DNA from: Candidatus Aenigmatarchaeota archaeon
GTDB lineage: Archaea; Aenigmatarchaeota; Aenigmatarchaeia; QMZP01; JAFGSV01
NCBI GenBank assembly: GCA_016931255.1
Contig: JAFGFG010000009.1
Span: forward strand, 27,627 to 91,626
DNA length: 64,000 nt
Direction: 5' to 3'
Shown here: positions 33,706-42,236 of the stretch, in pieces
Layout of the letters: each line of letters opens with the position of its first letter
Numbering within the stretch: the stretch's first letter is position 1
Translations under genes and position numbers: made by a program
Notes under the pieces: generated by a model
What the model saw: the letters and a program-made list of their open reading frames with translations, nothing else
What the model was told of the DNA's origin: nothing
Database searches by the model: none

Positions 33706-34140
33706 ATGGAAAGCAGCAGAAGCATGGTTGCGGTTATATTCGCCCTGATACTCGTAATGATATACTGGGTTGCGTGCGTATACGTACTTAACCCAATCCT
33801 TCGCGCGGAAAGCTCGTATGTTGAGCAGAAGATGTCATTCTACATAGATACGATGTCTTCTGTGAGCAGCGGCTCAGTCAAAGTGGAGATACCAAAGAAC
33901 ACTGTCAGCGCAATAAGCGTTGAGAAGCTCGCTAAAGGTGATTACGATGACTACACGATTCCTGAAGACGGCTGGTACGTGGTGGTAGCATACAGGATTG
34001 CAGGAACTCTGAACAAAGGCGTAAGCAGGATAAACTCGTACCCTGATGACGACAATATCAGAAAGACATTTACGTCCCCTGAAGACTTCTGCATAATAAA
34101 GAATGCGGACATGGATTACGCGGTGGTGGGAAAATGCTGA
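33706..34140 (+). CDS. Membrane-anchored small protein, 144 aa
   Basis: An N-terminal helix (SMVAVIFALILVMIYWVACVYVLNP) is followed by a 115-residue domain with alternating hydrophobic pattern (WYVVVAYRIAGTLN). It starts 14 bp after the previous stop, and its last codons overlap the next ATG in the ATGCTGA arrangement, so the two genes are translationally coupled. Function unknown; minor pilin-like. Confidence 0.66.
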   Translation: MESSRSMVAVIFALILVMIYWVACVYVLNPILRAESSYVEQKMSFYIDTMSSVSSGSVKVEIPKNTVSAISVEKLAKGDYDDYTIPEDGWYVVVAYRIAGTLNKGVSRINSYPDDDNIRKTFTSPEDFCIIKNADMDYAVVGKC

Positions 34141-34967
34141 AAGGGCAGCTGGACATAGACATAGAGTTCATGGGAGGAACCATAATATTCGTGTTCTTCG
34201 CGATGATATTCTTCTCGATGCTTCTCTTCCCGATAGTCGCCAACAGCAGCGTGACATCAAGGGTTCACAATTCAGTGGACCAGCTCTCTTTCTCAAACCT
34301 AGCTGAGGCTTACATAGAGAGGGACTACGCCAACGAGAACGGAGTGCCGGATTTCCTCAGGATGTCTCTGGACACGAACCTGCTTAAATCGTTCCGTAAT
34401 TTTGTGCTTTTCGAGCAGATTCCGTCAGGAAGGTTCATATTTCCAAAATATTCAGTGATGAGCATGAATCCGGATGATTCGATCGGGCATGATACATACG
34501 GCATAACGTGGACTGGTTTCGAGAACACAAAGCCCGGAGACATACTGATACCTGTCGGCAAGATTTCGCTTGTCGATGTCCACAGGAATGGCTCGCTTGT
34601 CATAATCGATGTGTATGATTATCCCAGATGCTCGACAGGCACTTCAGAAAGAACCGGCCTCACAGTGTATCCGCTGTGTTCATCAGTGTCTGAAGCCAGT
34701 ATCGTAGACTCGGAATCAGCACGCGACGAACTCATACTTTCAGTCATAAACGGCGCATTTCCCGGCACGGTATTCTTCATGCGCGCAGCCAAAGACATAA
34801 TGGTTTCTGACATCATGCAATCCTTCAAGGGATATGTGAGCGCGACGTGCGAAGACAGCGGGGAACATAATGTTTGCATAAGAAAATTTAGTGATTACAC
34901 TACTGCCACGAGGATTCATGTTGAAATTACTCCAGGAGGTTTCTTTTGGTATGAAAGCGGCGATTAA
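34134..34967 (+). CDS. Membrane-anchored protein, 277 aa
   Basis: One N-terminal hydrophobic helix (about 12-37, MGGTIIFVFFAMIFFSMLLFPIV) and a large exterior domain. KGQLDIDIEF precedes the helix, which fits a prepilin-type leader. Cysteines are few (CSTGTS, CSS, CEDSGEHNVC). It overlaps its neighbours at both ends, 7 bp upstream and 17 bp downstream, which marks tight coupling with the M23-type protein that follows. Confidence 0.66.
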   Translation: MLKGQLDIDIEFMGGTIIFVFFAMIFFSMLLFPIVANSSVTSRVHNSVDQLSFSNLAEAYIERDYANENGVPDFLRMSLDTNLLKSFRNFVLFEQIPSGRFIFPKYSVMSMNPDDSIGHDTYGITWTGFENTKPGDILIPVGKISLVDVHRNGSLVIIDVYDYPRCSTGTSERTGLTVYPLCSSVSEASIVDSESARDELILSVINGAFPGTVFFMRAAKDIMVSDIMQSFKGYVSATCEDSGEHNVCIRKFSDYTTATRIHVEITPGGFFWYESGD

Positions 34968-36006
34968 CCTCATAGGCCTGGTGACAATAGGCACAGCACT
35001 GGCAGCTGTTATAATCATGATACACGGTGTTCCGCATGCATCTGAGATGATCAAGGTGAACTCAGAGACATCGGCCTATATCAACGTCAACGACGAGACA
35101 TCGAAGCTCATGCCGATACTCGAATCAGGCAACATCAGCTTTGCTGCAATAGACCAGCTTGCATGCGATGTCCTCGGAATCACATACCACTATCAGGATG
35201 ACTACATCGATGCTGTACTCAAATCCATGGATGCAGGAATCATAGTTTACGCAGGAGGTATGGAGAAGAAAACATACGGCAATGAGAAGAGCGACAAACT
35301 GTTCGCTGATATACCTCTTCCCGGAGGGAAAATCGGAAACATCGCGCTCATGGTCGACATACCGCGGTCAATTTCAGAGGCAAGCTTCGGCTCCAATTGG
35401 ATATGGCCGCTTGAGACACTCACCGGTATGCATGTCAGTCACTGCTACGGCGAATACAGAGAGCTCAGCGACGGCTCAACCTATACGCATTCCGGTGTGG
35501 ACCTTGGCGGTAATATCGGAGACAATGTGCATGCCGTGGCTGACGGAGAAGTCATATTCGTATGCGATAATGATGAGAGAGAACTGACAGATGAGGAGAA
35601 GAACGCACGCATAAAGGGTAACTGCAGCGGATACGGTAACAACATAATAATAAAGCACGCTGGCCTGTATGCCAGATATTCGCATCTGCACACGGAAAAT
35701 GGCGTGCTCGTCTCAGTAGGGGACATAGTCACGCAGAATCAGATTATTGGCAGGATGGGAAGCACGGGCCGTTCCTTCGGCGCGCATCTCGATTTCAAGG
35801 TGTATTCATACGAACCCTATGCCAATGGCGCGTCAGGATATGATGCCAATATAGACCCACTCTGCATGTACACGCCTGAATATCTTAAGAACGTAGTGAA
35901 GCTCACGTACGAGGAAAATGACAAGGACTGCCAGCAGTCGAAGCTGTGCATAAAGTACAGGCCGTCCATTTACACAGACATTGTCGAGGAGGACCTTACA
36001 ATATAG
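34951..36006 (+). CDS. Membrane-anchored M23-fold (LytM-like) peptidase, variant metal site
   Basis: A 351-aa protein with one N-terminal helix (about 4-26) and a C-terminal M23 domain (about 155-300). Visible site residues are H180 and D184 in THSGVDLG, H245 in YSHLH, and H279 in GAHLDFKV. The family normally has HLH at the last site, and here the second His is Asp (D281). M23 enzymes cut peptidoglycan peptides; inactive relatives act as regulators. The ATG at 34951 follows an aggaggt site; track starts further upstream are possible. Activity with the H-to-D change is open. Confidence 0.78.
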   Translation: MKAAINLIGLVTIGTALAAVIIMIHGVPHASEMIKVNSETSAYINVNDETSKLMPILESGNISFAAIDQLACDVLGITYHYQDDYIDAVLKSMDAGIIVYAGGMEKKTYGNEKSDKLFADIPLPGGKIGNIALMVDIPRSISEASFGSNWIWPLETLTGMHVSHCYGEYRELSDGSTYTHSGVDLGGNIGDNVHAVADGEVIFVCDNDERELTDEEKNARIKGNCSGYGNNIIIKHAGLYARYSHLHTENGVLVSVGDIVTQNQIIGRMGSTGRSFGAHLDFKVYSYEPYANGASGYDANIDPLCMYTPEYLKNVVKLTYEENDKDCQQSKLCIKYRPSIYTDIVEEDLTI

Positions 36007-36014
36007 GTGATGCT

Positions 36015-36845
36015 ATGCGAAAAGGAAATGTTGCTAATATAGTGTATGCAGCGGGGTTGGTTATAATGTTTATTATAAGCGTTTATTACATTCTTCCTGC
36101 TCTCTCGAACACTGATAAGAATCCTGTCATGGTGATGGTGGACAATACAGTTTACCTACTCAAGGATTCCGCAGAGGTCGCGAAGTCATTTGTGGACAAT
36201 TCAGCCCGGTATTCACTCTATCAGGCGGTGTATTCCAATTCACTGAAAGGCGGCATGAATCAGACAGTAAATGCTGTCAGCATAGGCGGTACAACATATG
36301 AGCTATGGTATGACGGTGCAGATGTCTCGCCTGACGAGGTGAGAATAAAGGAAGAGCTGCGCAAGACTTTCAGTCATTGGTTCTCCATGTATGTGGGGCG
36401 CAGTGTGATAAAGGCATTTACACCCGTCATGCCACCGAAATACAACGATTTCACATTCAGGAATGACGGATACTACCATACAGGTGTTTTTGCTGAATCG
36501 GATGATGTCATGCGTGCACAGATGACAATGGAGAATGGCGATGCGCTCACAGTGTCTGTGAATGCTGACATAAACATGAGCCTTCCAATACCTTACTTCC
36601 TGCTTGTCAGTGAAGGCAGGGAATTCAAGGACGACATAAAGGGCCAACTGACAAACTGCAGCTCAGAACTTACGAAATCTTACGAAAAGCCAGAACTTAT
36701 TTTCTCTTCAATGGCAACAATTTCCGATGGATATTGCATAGTCGCTGTTGATATCACGAGCAAGAGGGAATTTTTAGTATGGGACGGAAGTGCGTCTTTC
36801 AAACCCATAACCCTCAGATTCGCCATGCGCCAGTCAATGAGCTGA
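36015..36845 (+). CDS. Membrane-anchored protein, 276 aa
   Basis: An N-terminal helix (NIVYAAGLVIMFIISVYYILPAL) and a large exterior domain with no recognised family. It ends the pilin-like run. The ribosome site aggtga four bases before the ATG fixes the start, and the stop of the M23 gene overlaps that site, so it is the last gene of the coupled set. No clear catalytic motif. Confidence 0.66.
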   Translation: MRKGNVANIVYAAGLVIMFIISVYYILPALSNTDKNPVMVMVDNTVYLLKDSAEVAKSFVDNSARYSLYQAVYSNSLKGGMNQTVNAVSIGGTTYELWYDGADVSPDEVRIKEELRKTFSHWFSMYVGRSVIKAFTPVMPPKYNDFTFRNDGYYHTGVFAESDDVMRAQMTMENGDALTVSVNADINMSLPIPYFLLVSEGREFKDDIKGQLTNCSSELTKSYEKPELIFSSMATISDGYCIVAVDITSKREFLVWDGSASFKPITLRFAMRQSMS

Positions 36846-36934
36846 GAAACATTTAAAAAACGAGATTTCAACAATCTATTACTAAGGCTACCGTCATGGT
36901 AGATACAGCAATACAGTACTTGGAGGTGTTAGTA

Positions 36935-37420
36935 ATGGCAGAAGAACAGAAGATACTCGACAGCGTAATCGGGGAAAACAAGCCGGCTGATGAAGAAACA
37001 CAGCCGGAGACAGAAGAAGAGGTTCATGAAGAGCCTGTAGAGGAAAAACCAGAAGAATTACCAGAGGAAGCGCCTGAAGAAAAGACAGTGGAGCAGCCCG
37101 TCAAAGAAAAGGTATCACCAAAGCCCGAGGAAAAGGCTCCGGTGAGGGAGAAAATCGGCGAGAACGTGATATTCGTGGGGAAGAAGCCTACAATGAGCTA
37201 TGTGCTTGCCGCAATCACCCAGTTCTCCGACGGGTTTGATGAAATACACATCAAGGCACGCGGAAGGAGCATAAGCACCGCAGTCGATGTCGCAGAGGTT
37301 GTGAAGAACCGTTTCGTTCAGGGAGCCAGGACAGATGTAACCATCGGAACCCATGAGATAATCGACGACCGGAAGAACAAGCTTAATGTATCCACAATAG
37401 ACATAGCAATCAGGAAGTAA
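36935..37420 (+). CDS. Alba-family DNA/RNA-binding protein with acidic extension
   Basis: A 161-aa protein. The C-terminal 90 residues are a standard Alba domain (VFVGKKPTMSYVLAAITQF, then IKARGRSISTAVDVAEV, with the lysines that normally bind DNA and are acetylated). The N-terminal 65 residues are an unusual Glu/Pro/Lys-rich disordered tail (ADEETQPETEEEVHEEP). Alba proteins are about 90 aa, so this nearly doubles the length. The ATG at 36935 is preferred because ggaggtg precedes it. The acidic tail may limit DNA packing or bind partners. Confidence 0.88.
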   Translation: MAEEQKILDSVIGENKPADEETQPETEEEVHEEPVEEKPEELPEEAPEEKTVEQPVKEKVSPKPEEKAPVREKIGENVIFVGKKPTMSYVLAAITQFSDGFDEIHIKARGRSISTAVDVAEVVKNRFVQGARTDVTIGTHEIIDDRKNKLNVSTIDIAIRK

Positions 37421-37533
37421 GTCGTTGTTTTTGTTTTCAGAAGAGCTACGGCTTTGTTCAAATTAATAAACATCAGCTCAAATATATACTATTTCAGTCT
37501 GCTTTTTCAGGCGGATAAAAAAGGGGTGATTTT

Positions 37534-38769
37534 ATGGAGAAGTTCAGGATTAAGAAGATAAAGGCAAGGGAGATTCTCGATTCCAGAGGCAATCCCACCG
37601 TTGAGGTTGATGTTTACACAGGCGCAGGGCTTGCGAGAGCCGCTGTGCCAAGCGGTGCCAGTACGGGCAAGCACGAGGCTATAGAACTCAGGGACGGAGG
37701 AAAGCGTTATGGCGGAAAAGGTGTCCTGAAGGCTGTCGGCAATGTCAACGGGCTTATAGCAAAGCATCTCACAGGTCATGATGTATCGAACCAGGCGGCT
37801 ATTGACGAGACGCTTATTGAACTGGATGGTACTGAAAACAAGTCCAGCCTCGGTGCGAATGCACTTCTAGGAGTGAGCATGGCTGTATGCAAGGCTGCTG
37901 CAATGGGAAAGGGTGTACCCCTGTACAGATACATAGCAGGGCTTTCCGGGAACAAGAAGATTGCACTCCCAACACCTTCGATGAATGTCATAAACGGCGG
38001 AGCCCATGCAGGAAACAAGCTGGACATACAGGAATTCATGATTCAGCCTTTCGGCAGGAATTTCGCAGAATCACTCAGGATGAGCGCGGAAACCTACCAC
38101 ATCCTCAAGGGAATAATCAAGGAAAAGCACGGAAAGGATGCCATAAATGTCGGCGATGAGGGCGGATTCGCGCCTCCCATCAACAGCGCCACCGAGGCTA
38201 TTGAGATGATTATGAAGGCAGTGGAGGAAGCTGGTTATCACGGAAAGATTTCCCTTGCAATTGACTCTGCTGCATCGGCATTCTACAAGAACGGAATATA
38301 CCATCTTGACGGAAAGAAGTTCGACACAGGAGAGCTCGTGGATTTCTACGCAGATTTGTCGAAGACATATCCTATTGTCCTGCTTGAGGACCCCTTCGAG
38401 GAAGAGGACTGGCACGGATTCGCAGAGCTCACGCAGAAGATTGGCAACACTATAGTCGTGATGGGAGACGACCTTCTTGTGACGAATGTGAAAAGGATAA
38501 ACAAGGCCATAGACATGAATGCAGTCAACGGCCTGCTGCTGAAGGTGAACCAGATAGGCACAGTCACAGAATCAATAAGCGCTGCAAAGCTTGCAATGGC
38601 TAACGGATGGAGGGTGATGGTTTCGCACAGATCAGGCGAGACTTCAGACAATTTCATAGCTGATCTGGTGGTAGGGCTTAACACAGGACTGATAAAGACA
38701 GGCGCTCCGTGCAGGTCCGAGAGGCTTTCAAAGTACAACCAGCTTCTCAGGATAGAGGAGGAGCTCTGA
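37534..38769 (+). CDS. eno: Enolase
   Basis: A 411-aa enolase converting 2-phosphoglycerate and PEP. It has the N-terminal [19 protein letters not shown], the substrate loop [11 protein letters not shown], metal-ligand regions [11 protein letters not shown] and MGDDLLVTN, the catalytic lysine in [13 protein letters not shown], and [15 protein letters not shown]. Length is close to the family. ggggtgatttt precedes the ATG. Phosphoglycerate mutase follows eight bases after the stop, so the two lower-glycolysis steps share an operon. Confidence 0.97.
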   Translation: MEKFRIKKIKAREILDSRGNPTVEVDVYTGAGLARAAVPSGASTGKHEAIELRDGGKRYGGKGVLKAVGNVNGLIAKHLTGHDVSNQAAIDETLIELDGTENKSSLGANALLGVSMAVCKAAAMGKGVPLYRYIAGLSGNKKIALPTPSMNVINGGAHAGNKLDIQEFMIQPFGRNFAESLRMSAETYHILKGIIKEKHGKDAINVGDEGGFAPPINSATEAIEMIMKAVEEAGYHGKISLAIDSAASAFYKNGIYHLDGKKFDTGELVDFYADLSKTYPIVLLEDPFEEEDWHGFAELTQKIGNTIVVMGDDLLVTNVKRINKAIDMNAVNGLLLKVNQIGTVTESISAAKLAMANGWRVMVSHRSGETSDNFIADLVVGLNTGLIKTGAPCRSERLSKYNQLLRIEEEL

Positions 38770-38777
38770 GCTTCCAC

Positions 38778-40298
38778 ATGTCTTCAAAGGTGCTCCTGAT
38801 AATAAGGGACGGATGGGGTTTCAGCAAAGAAAAGAAAGGCAATGCGATAAAAGCCGCGAATACACCCAATGATGACCGTTATGTCAGCGAGTACCCGACT
38901 TCTGTAATAAAATGCACAGGAAACGATGTGGGAAATCCTGATGGTGTTCAGGGAGGCTCTGAGGTTGGCCATCTGACAATAGGCGCAGGCCGGATAGTAT
39001 GGCAGCCGTACGAGCTGATAAACCAGAAGATAAAATCAGGTGAATTCTTCAGGAACAACGTTCTCCTCGGCGCCATTGAGAACTGCAGAAAGAATGGAAG
39101 CAGCCTTCATGTTTCCGGTCTCTTCTCAGACCAGGGCATCCATGCAGACCTCAGGCACATGTTCGCGGTTCTTGAGCTTGCCAAGAAGAATGATTTCAAG
39201 CGCGTGTTTATTCATCTCTGTCTCGATGGAAGGGATGTTCCTGAGAGGTCCGCGCTGGGCTTCGTTAGTCAGCTAAACAAGAAGATTAATGATATTGGTG
39301 TGGGTCAGATAGCATCTGTTTCCGGTCGTTACTACGGCATGGACCGTGACAAAAACTGGAGCAGGACATTGGCATTCTATGAGCTCCTTACAGAGGGAAA
39401 GGGCTTTGAGGCTGAAAGCGCTGAAGATGCCATAAATGAAGCATATAATCGCGGGGACAAGACGGATTACTACATCAAGCCGACTGTCATTCTCAAGGAT
39501 GGGAAGCCTGCCGCACTGCTGAAGGACAATGACTCAATGATATGGTACAATTTCAGAAGCGACCGCTCAAGGCAGATAACAGCAATGGTGAACTCGCTTC
39601 CTTACTGCACTGAAAAAACCGGGAAGAAAATAAACGTCCATTATGTCTGCTTCTCGTCATATGACGACAACTGGAACATCCCTGTTGCATTCCCGCAGGA
39701 GAAGATTTCAAACAACCTCGGAAACGTGCTTTCTGCCAAAGGCCTTAGCCAGCTAAGGATAGCCGAGACCGAGAAATACGCGCATGTCACGTTTTTCTTC
39801 AACAGCCAGGTGGAGAAGGAGAATCCCGGAGAGAAGAGGATACTCGTGGACTCACCGAAAGTGCCGTCGTATGACCAGAAGCCAGAGATGTCTGCATATG
39901 AGGTAACAGATAAGCTTCTGCAAGAGATAGGGAAACACGATTTTATTGCGGTGAATTATGCCAATCCGGACCTTGTTGGGCATTCAGGTGTCTTCGATGC
40001 CACTGTAAAGGCATGCGAGGTTGTGGATGAATGTTCAGGAAAGGTTGTCGAGAAGGCGCTTTCCAATGGATATACGGTTTTCCTGATGGCTGACCACGGT
40101 AATGCTGATCACATGCTCTACGAGGACGGCTCGCCCAATCCATCACACGGCTTCAATCCTGTCAGGCTGACAATCATAGGAAACAAAAAAATCAGCAAGC
40201 TCCGTGACGGCGGCATGAAAGACATCGCACCAACCATTCTGGAAACAATGGGAATAAAGAAGCCGAAGGAAATGACAGGCAAGAGCCTTATTCTATGA
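38778..40298 (+). CDS. gpmI: 2,3-bisphosphoglycerate-independent phosphoglycerate mutase
   Basis: A 506-aa alkaline-phosphatase-superfamily mutase of the long (bacterial-type GpmI) form, interconverting 3- and 2-phosphoglycerate. The phosphoserine region reads GGSEVGHLTIGAGR, where GNSEVGHL is usual. Metal-site segments include LFSDQGIHADL, DGRDVPERS, YANPDLVGHSG and MADHGNADHM. The track begins at a GTG inside eno; the ATG at 38778 gives the family start SSKVLLIIRDGWG. Its last codons overlap the convergent hypothetical gene by 11 bp. Confidence 0.95.
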   Translation: MSSKVLLIIRDGWGFSKEKKGNAIKAANTPNDDRYVSEYPTSVIKCTGNDVGNPDGVQGGSEVGHLTIGAGRIVWQPYELINQKIKSGEFFRNNVLLGAIENCRKNGSSLHVSGLFSDQGIHADLRHMFAVLELAKKNDFKRVFIHLCLDGRDVPERSALGFVSQLNKKINDIGVGQIASVSGRYYGMDRDKNWSRTLAFYELLTEGKGFEAESAEDAINEAYNRGDKTDYYIKPTVILKDGKPAALLKDNDSMIWYNFRSDRSRQITAMVNSLPYCTEKTGKKINVHYVCFSSYDDNWNIPVAFPQEKISNNLGNVLSAKGLSQLRIAETEKYAHVTFFFNSQVEKENPGEKRILVDSPKVPSYDQKPEMSAYEVTDKLLQEIGKHDFIAVNYANPDLVGHSGVFDATVKACEVVDECSGKVVEKALSNGYTVFLMADHGNADHMLYEDGSPNPSHGFNPVRLTIIGNKKISKLRDGGMKDIAPTILETMGIKKPKEMTGKSLIL

Positions 40299-40683
40299 TG
40301 TCTATGTCCTTTATCAGGACGATGTTGGGGGGTGTTTGCTTTCCGCGGTTGCACGGCTCGGAATCCATGATTTTGGTGGTCTTCCTAAGGAATTTGTTCA
40401 GTATGCTGGAAGTGAGCTTCGCGCCGGGTGATTTGTGCACTATCTGCTTGACAACGTTTATTTTCGTGGTGTAGTTGACAGTCACATCAGACGACAGCCT
40501 TTCGCCTTCCATTGTTATCTCAAGCTCACCGTTGTTTATCTTCGCGTCGAATCTCACTCCGTCTATCTCCGTCCAGTCTATGACCTCTGCGAGATATTCC
40601 AGGTCACTGTCTTTGACATCCCTGGCGAGAAGATTTCCCTTACTGTCTATGGAACCGAATATGGCCTTCAGCAGAAGCTTCAT
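40288..40683 (-). CDS. Hypothetical protein at the end of the AMP-pathway cluster, 131 aa
   Basis: Not recognised. A mixed alpha/beta pattern with alternating hydrophobic strands (GVRFDAKINNGELEITME, DVTVNYTTKINVVKQI) and a basic C-terminal part. It starts eight bases after the AMP phosphorylase stop on the same strand, so co-transcription with AMP phosphorylase and RuBisCO is likely. Its 3' end overlaps gpmI. A role in that pathway is possible but unsupported. Confidence 0.6.
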   Translation of the reverse strand: MKLLLKAIFGSIDSKGNLLARDVKDSDLEYLAEVIDWTEIDGVRFDAKINNGELEITMEGERLSSDVTVNYTTKINVVKQIVHKSPGAKLTSSILNKFLRKTTKIMDSEPCNRGKQTPPNIVLIKDIDIIE

Positions 40684-40691
40684 AAATATAT

Positions 40692-42236
40692 TTACCTTTC
40701 CAGAATAAAGTATTTCGGGTGGTCCATAACCCTGGGTATCTTCTCAAGCAGCATGTCGTACTTCTTTCCGACACCGACTGCCCTTACTGACTGGGCTATC
40801 TCCAGCGCCCTTTCAAGCTTGTACTTCTTCTCAGCATAGATATCAAAGAGAGTGTCACCCTTCTTTACAGTGTCACCAATCTTCTTGTGAAGGTAAATTC
40901 CTGCGCCCTTGTCTTTTGGCGTGCCGGATGCCCTTGCTATCTCGACTATGGCACGGTTGTCTATCCATCCGACAACACCGCTGACAGATGATTTTACCTC
41001 AACCTTCTCAGGACCTATAGGAAGGTCGTCCGGCTTTATGTTAGGGTCCCCGCCCTGCGCTTCTATTATCTCCTGAAGCTTTTTGTAGGCCTTTCCGCTC
41101 TTGAGCAGGCGAAGTGCTTCTTCTTTCCCGCTCTTTTTCATCTTGAAGTCAAGGAGCATTCCCGCTATTGTGGTTACCTTGTCCACGATATCCTCAGGTC
41201 CCCTCCCGTACATAAGCGTGCTGAGGGCCTCCCTTGCCTCGAGCGCCGGTCCTATTCCGTGGCCAATTGGCTGCTCGCCGAATGTGGACGCTCCCACTGT
41301 CTGTATTCCAAGCTTCTTTCCGAGAGTTATGAATTTCTCAGCCAGCGCTTCTGCGTCTTTTGTTGTTTTCACTTTCGTGCCTTCACCTGTGGGTATGTCT
41401 ATGACAAGATACTTTGCCCCAACTGCCTTTTTCTTTGACATCACAGACGGCAGAAGAAGGGGGTCTATGGAAAGCGGATACTCGATTTTTATGAAAATGT
41501 CATCAGCAGGTGCGAGGTCCACAGCGCCTCCCCATACAAGGCATGCGTTCACCTTCTTTACAACGCGCTTGATTTCCTCAAGGTTGAGGTCTACAGGAGC
41601 CAGGCATTCGAACCTGTCTGCTGTTCCCGCGGGGGATGTTATTGCCCTGCTCGATGTCTTGGGTATCGTAAGCCCTGCTGCTCCTATCACAGGCACCACC
41701 ATCATTGATGTCTTGTCACCCGGAACACCGCCTATTGAGTGCTTGTCGTAGATGTCCTTCTTTCCGAGGTCAAGCGTTTTTCCCGTCAGCGCCATGTGCC
41801 TTGAAAGCGATGCCACCTCTGAAGTGGTCATTCCGTGATACTCGAGGGCTGTCACAAAAGCAGTGAGCTCTATTTCCGAGAGCCTCCGTTCAACCGTATC
41901 CTCGACAATCTTCCTTATTGCGCTGTCATCGAGCGTCTTTCCGGCCATCTTGTCCTTTATGTACTTTATTGACATGGGTGGTGCTGATGGTATGACATCC
42001 ACAAGCTGGTTAGGCTTGGCATTGGTATACCTTGAGATTTTTCTGTAAAGTCCAATCTCACCGCTCTTTATGAAATGCTCAGCGATGTTGACTATGCAGT
42101 TGACCTTTTTCCTGCCGACAATAAGCTCGACCCTGTCCAGAGGCCTTACGTCTATCTCTTCCGCATCCTCCTTGTTGAGAAGAACTATCGGCTTGTCAGC
42201 CTCAAGTCCGAGTATCTTTGCATTAAGCTTCATCAT
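40692..42236 (-). CDS. deoA: AMP phosphorylase
   Basis: A 514-aa member of the thymidine phosphorylase superfamily in the archaeal AMP phosphorylase clade. It splits AMP with phosphate to adenine and ribose-1,5-bisphosphate. The family signature SSRAITSPAGTADRFE and the phosphate-binding region KHSIGGVPGDKTS are present, and the N-terminal 85-residue extension that marks the archaeal enzymes is kept. Two adjacent ATGs overlap the RuBisCO stop (ATGATG), indicating coupling; 42236 is used. The gene context makes this assignment firm. Confidence 0.94.
   Translation of the reverse strand: MMKLNAKILGLEADKPIVLLNKEDAEEIDVRPLDRVELIVGRKKVNCIVNIAEHFIKSGEIGLYRKISRYTNAKPNQLVDVIPSAPPMSIKYIKDKMAGKTLDDSAIRKIVEDTVERRLSEIELTAFVTALEYHGMTTSEVASLSRHMALTGKTLDLGKKDIYDKHSIGGVPGDKTSMMVVPVIGAAGLTIPKTSSRAITSPAGTADRFECLAPVDLNLEEIKRVVKKVNACLVWGGAVDLAPADDIFIKIEYPLSIDPLLLPSVMSKKKAVGAKYLVIDIPTGEGTKVKTTKDAEALAEKFITLGKKLGIQTVGASTFGEQPIGHGIGPALEAREALSTLMYGRGPEDIVDKVTTIAGMLLDFKMKKSGKEEALRLLKSGKAYKKLQEIIEAQGGDPNIKPDDLPIGPEKVEVKSSVSGVVGWIDNRAIVEIARASGTPKDKGAGIYLHKKIGDTVKKGDTLFDIYAEKKYKLERALEIAQSVRAVGVGKKYDMLLEKIPRVMDHPKYFILER

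Noticed and set aside
20670-36845. Archaellum (flagellum) locus
   Set aside because: No archaellin-type fla/arl gene order, no ArlF/ArlG-like or ArlH-adjacent gene. The ATPase and platform are shared by all archaeal type IV systems.
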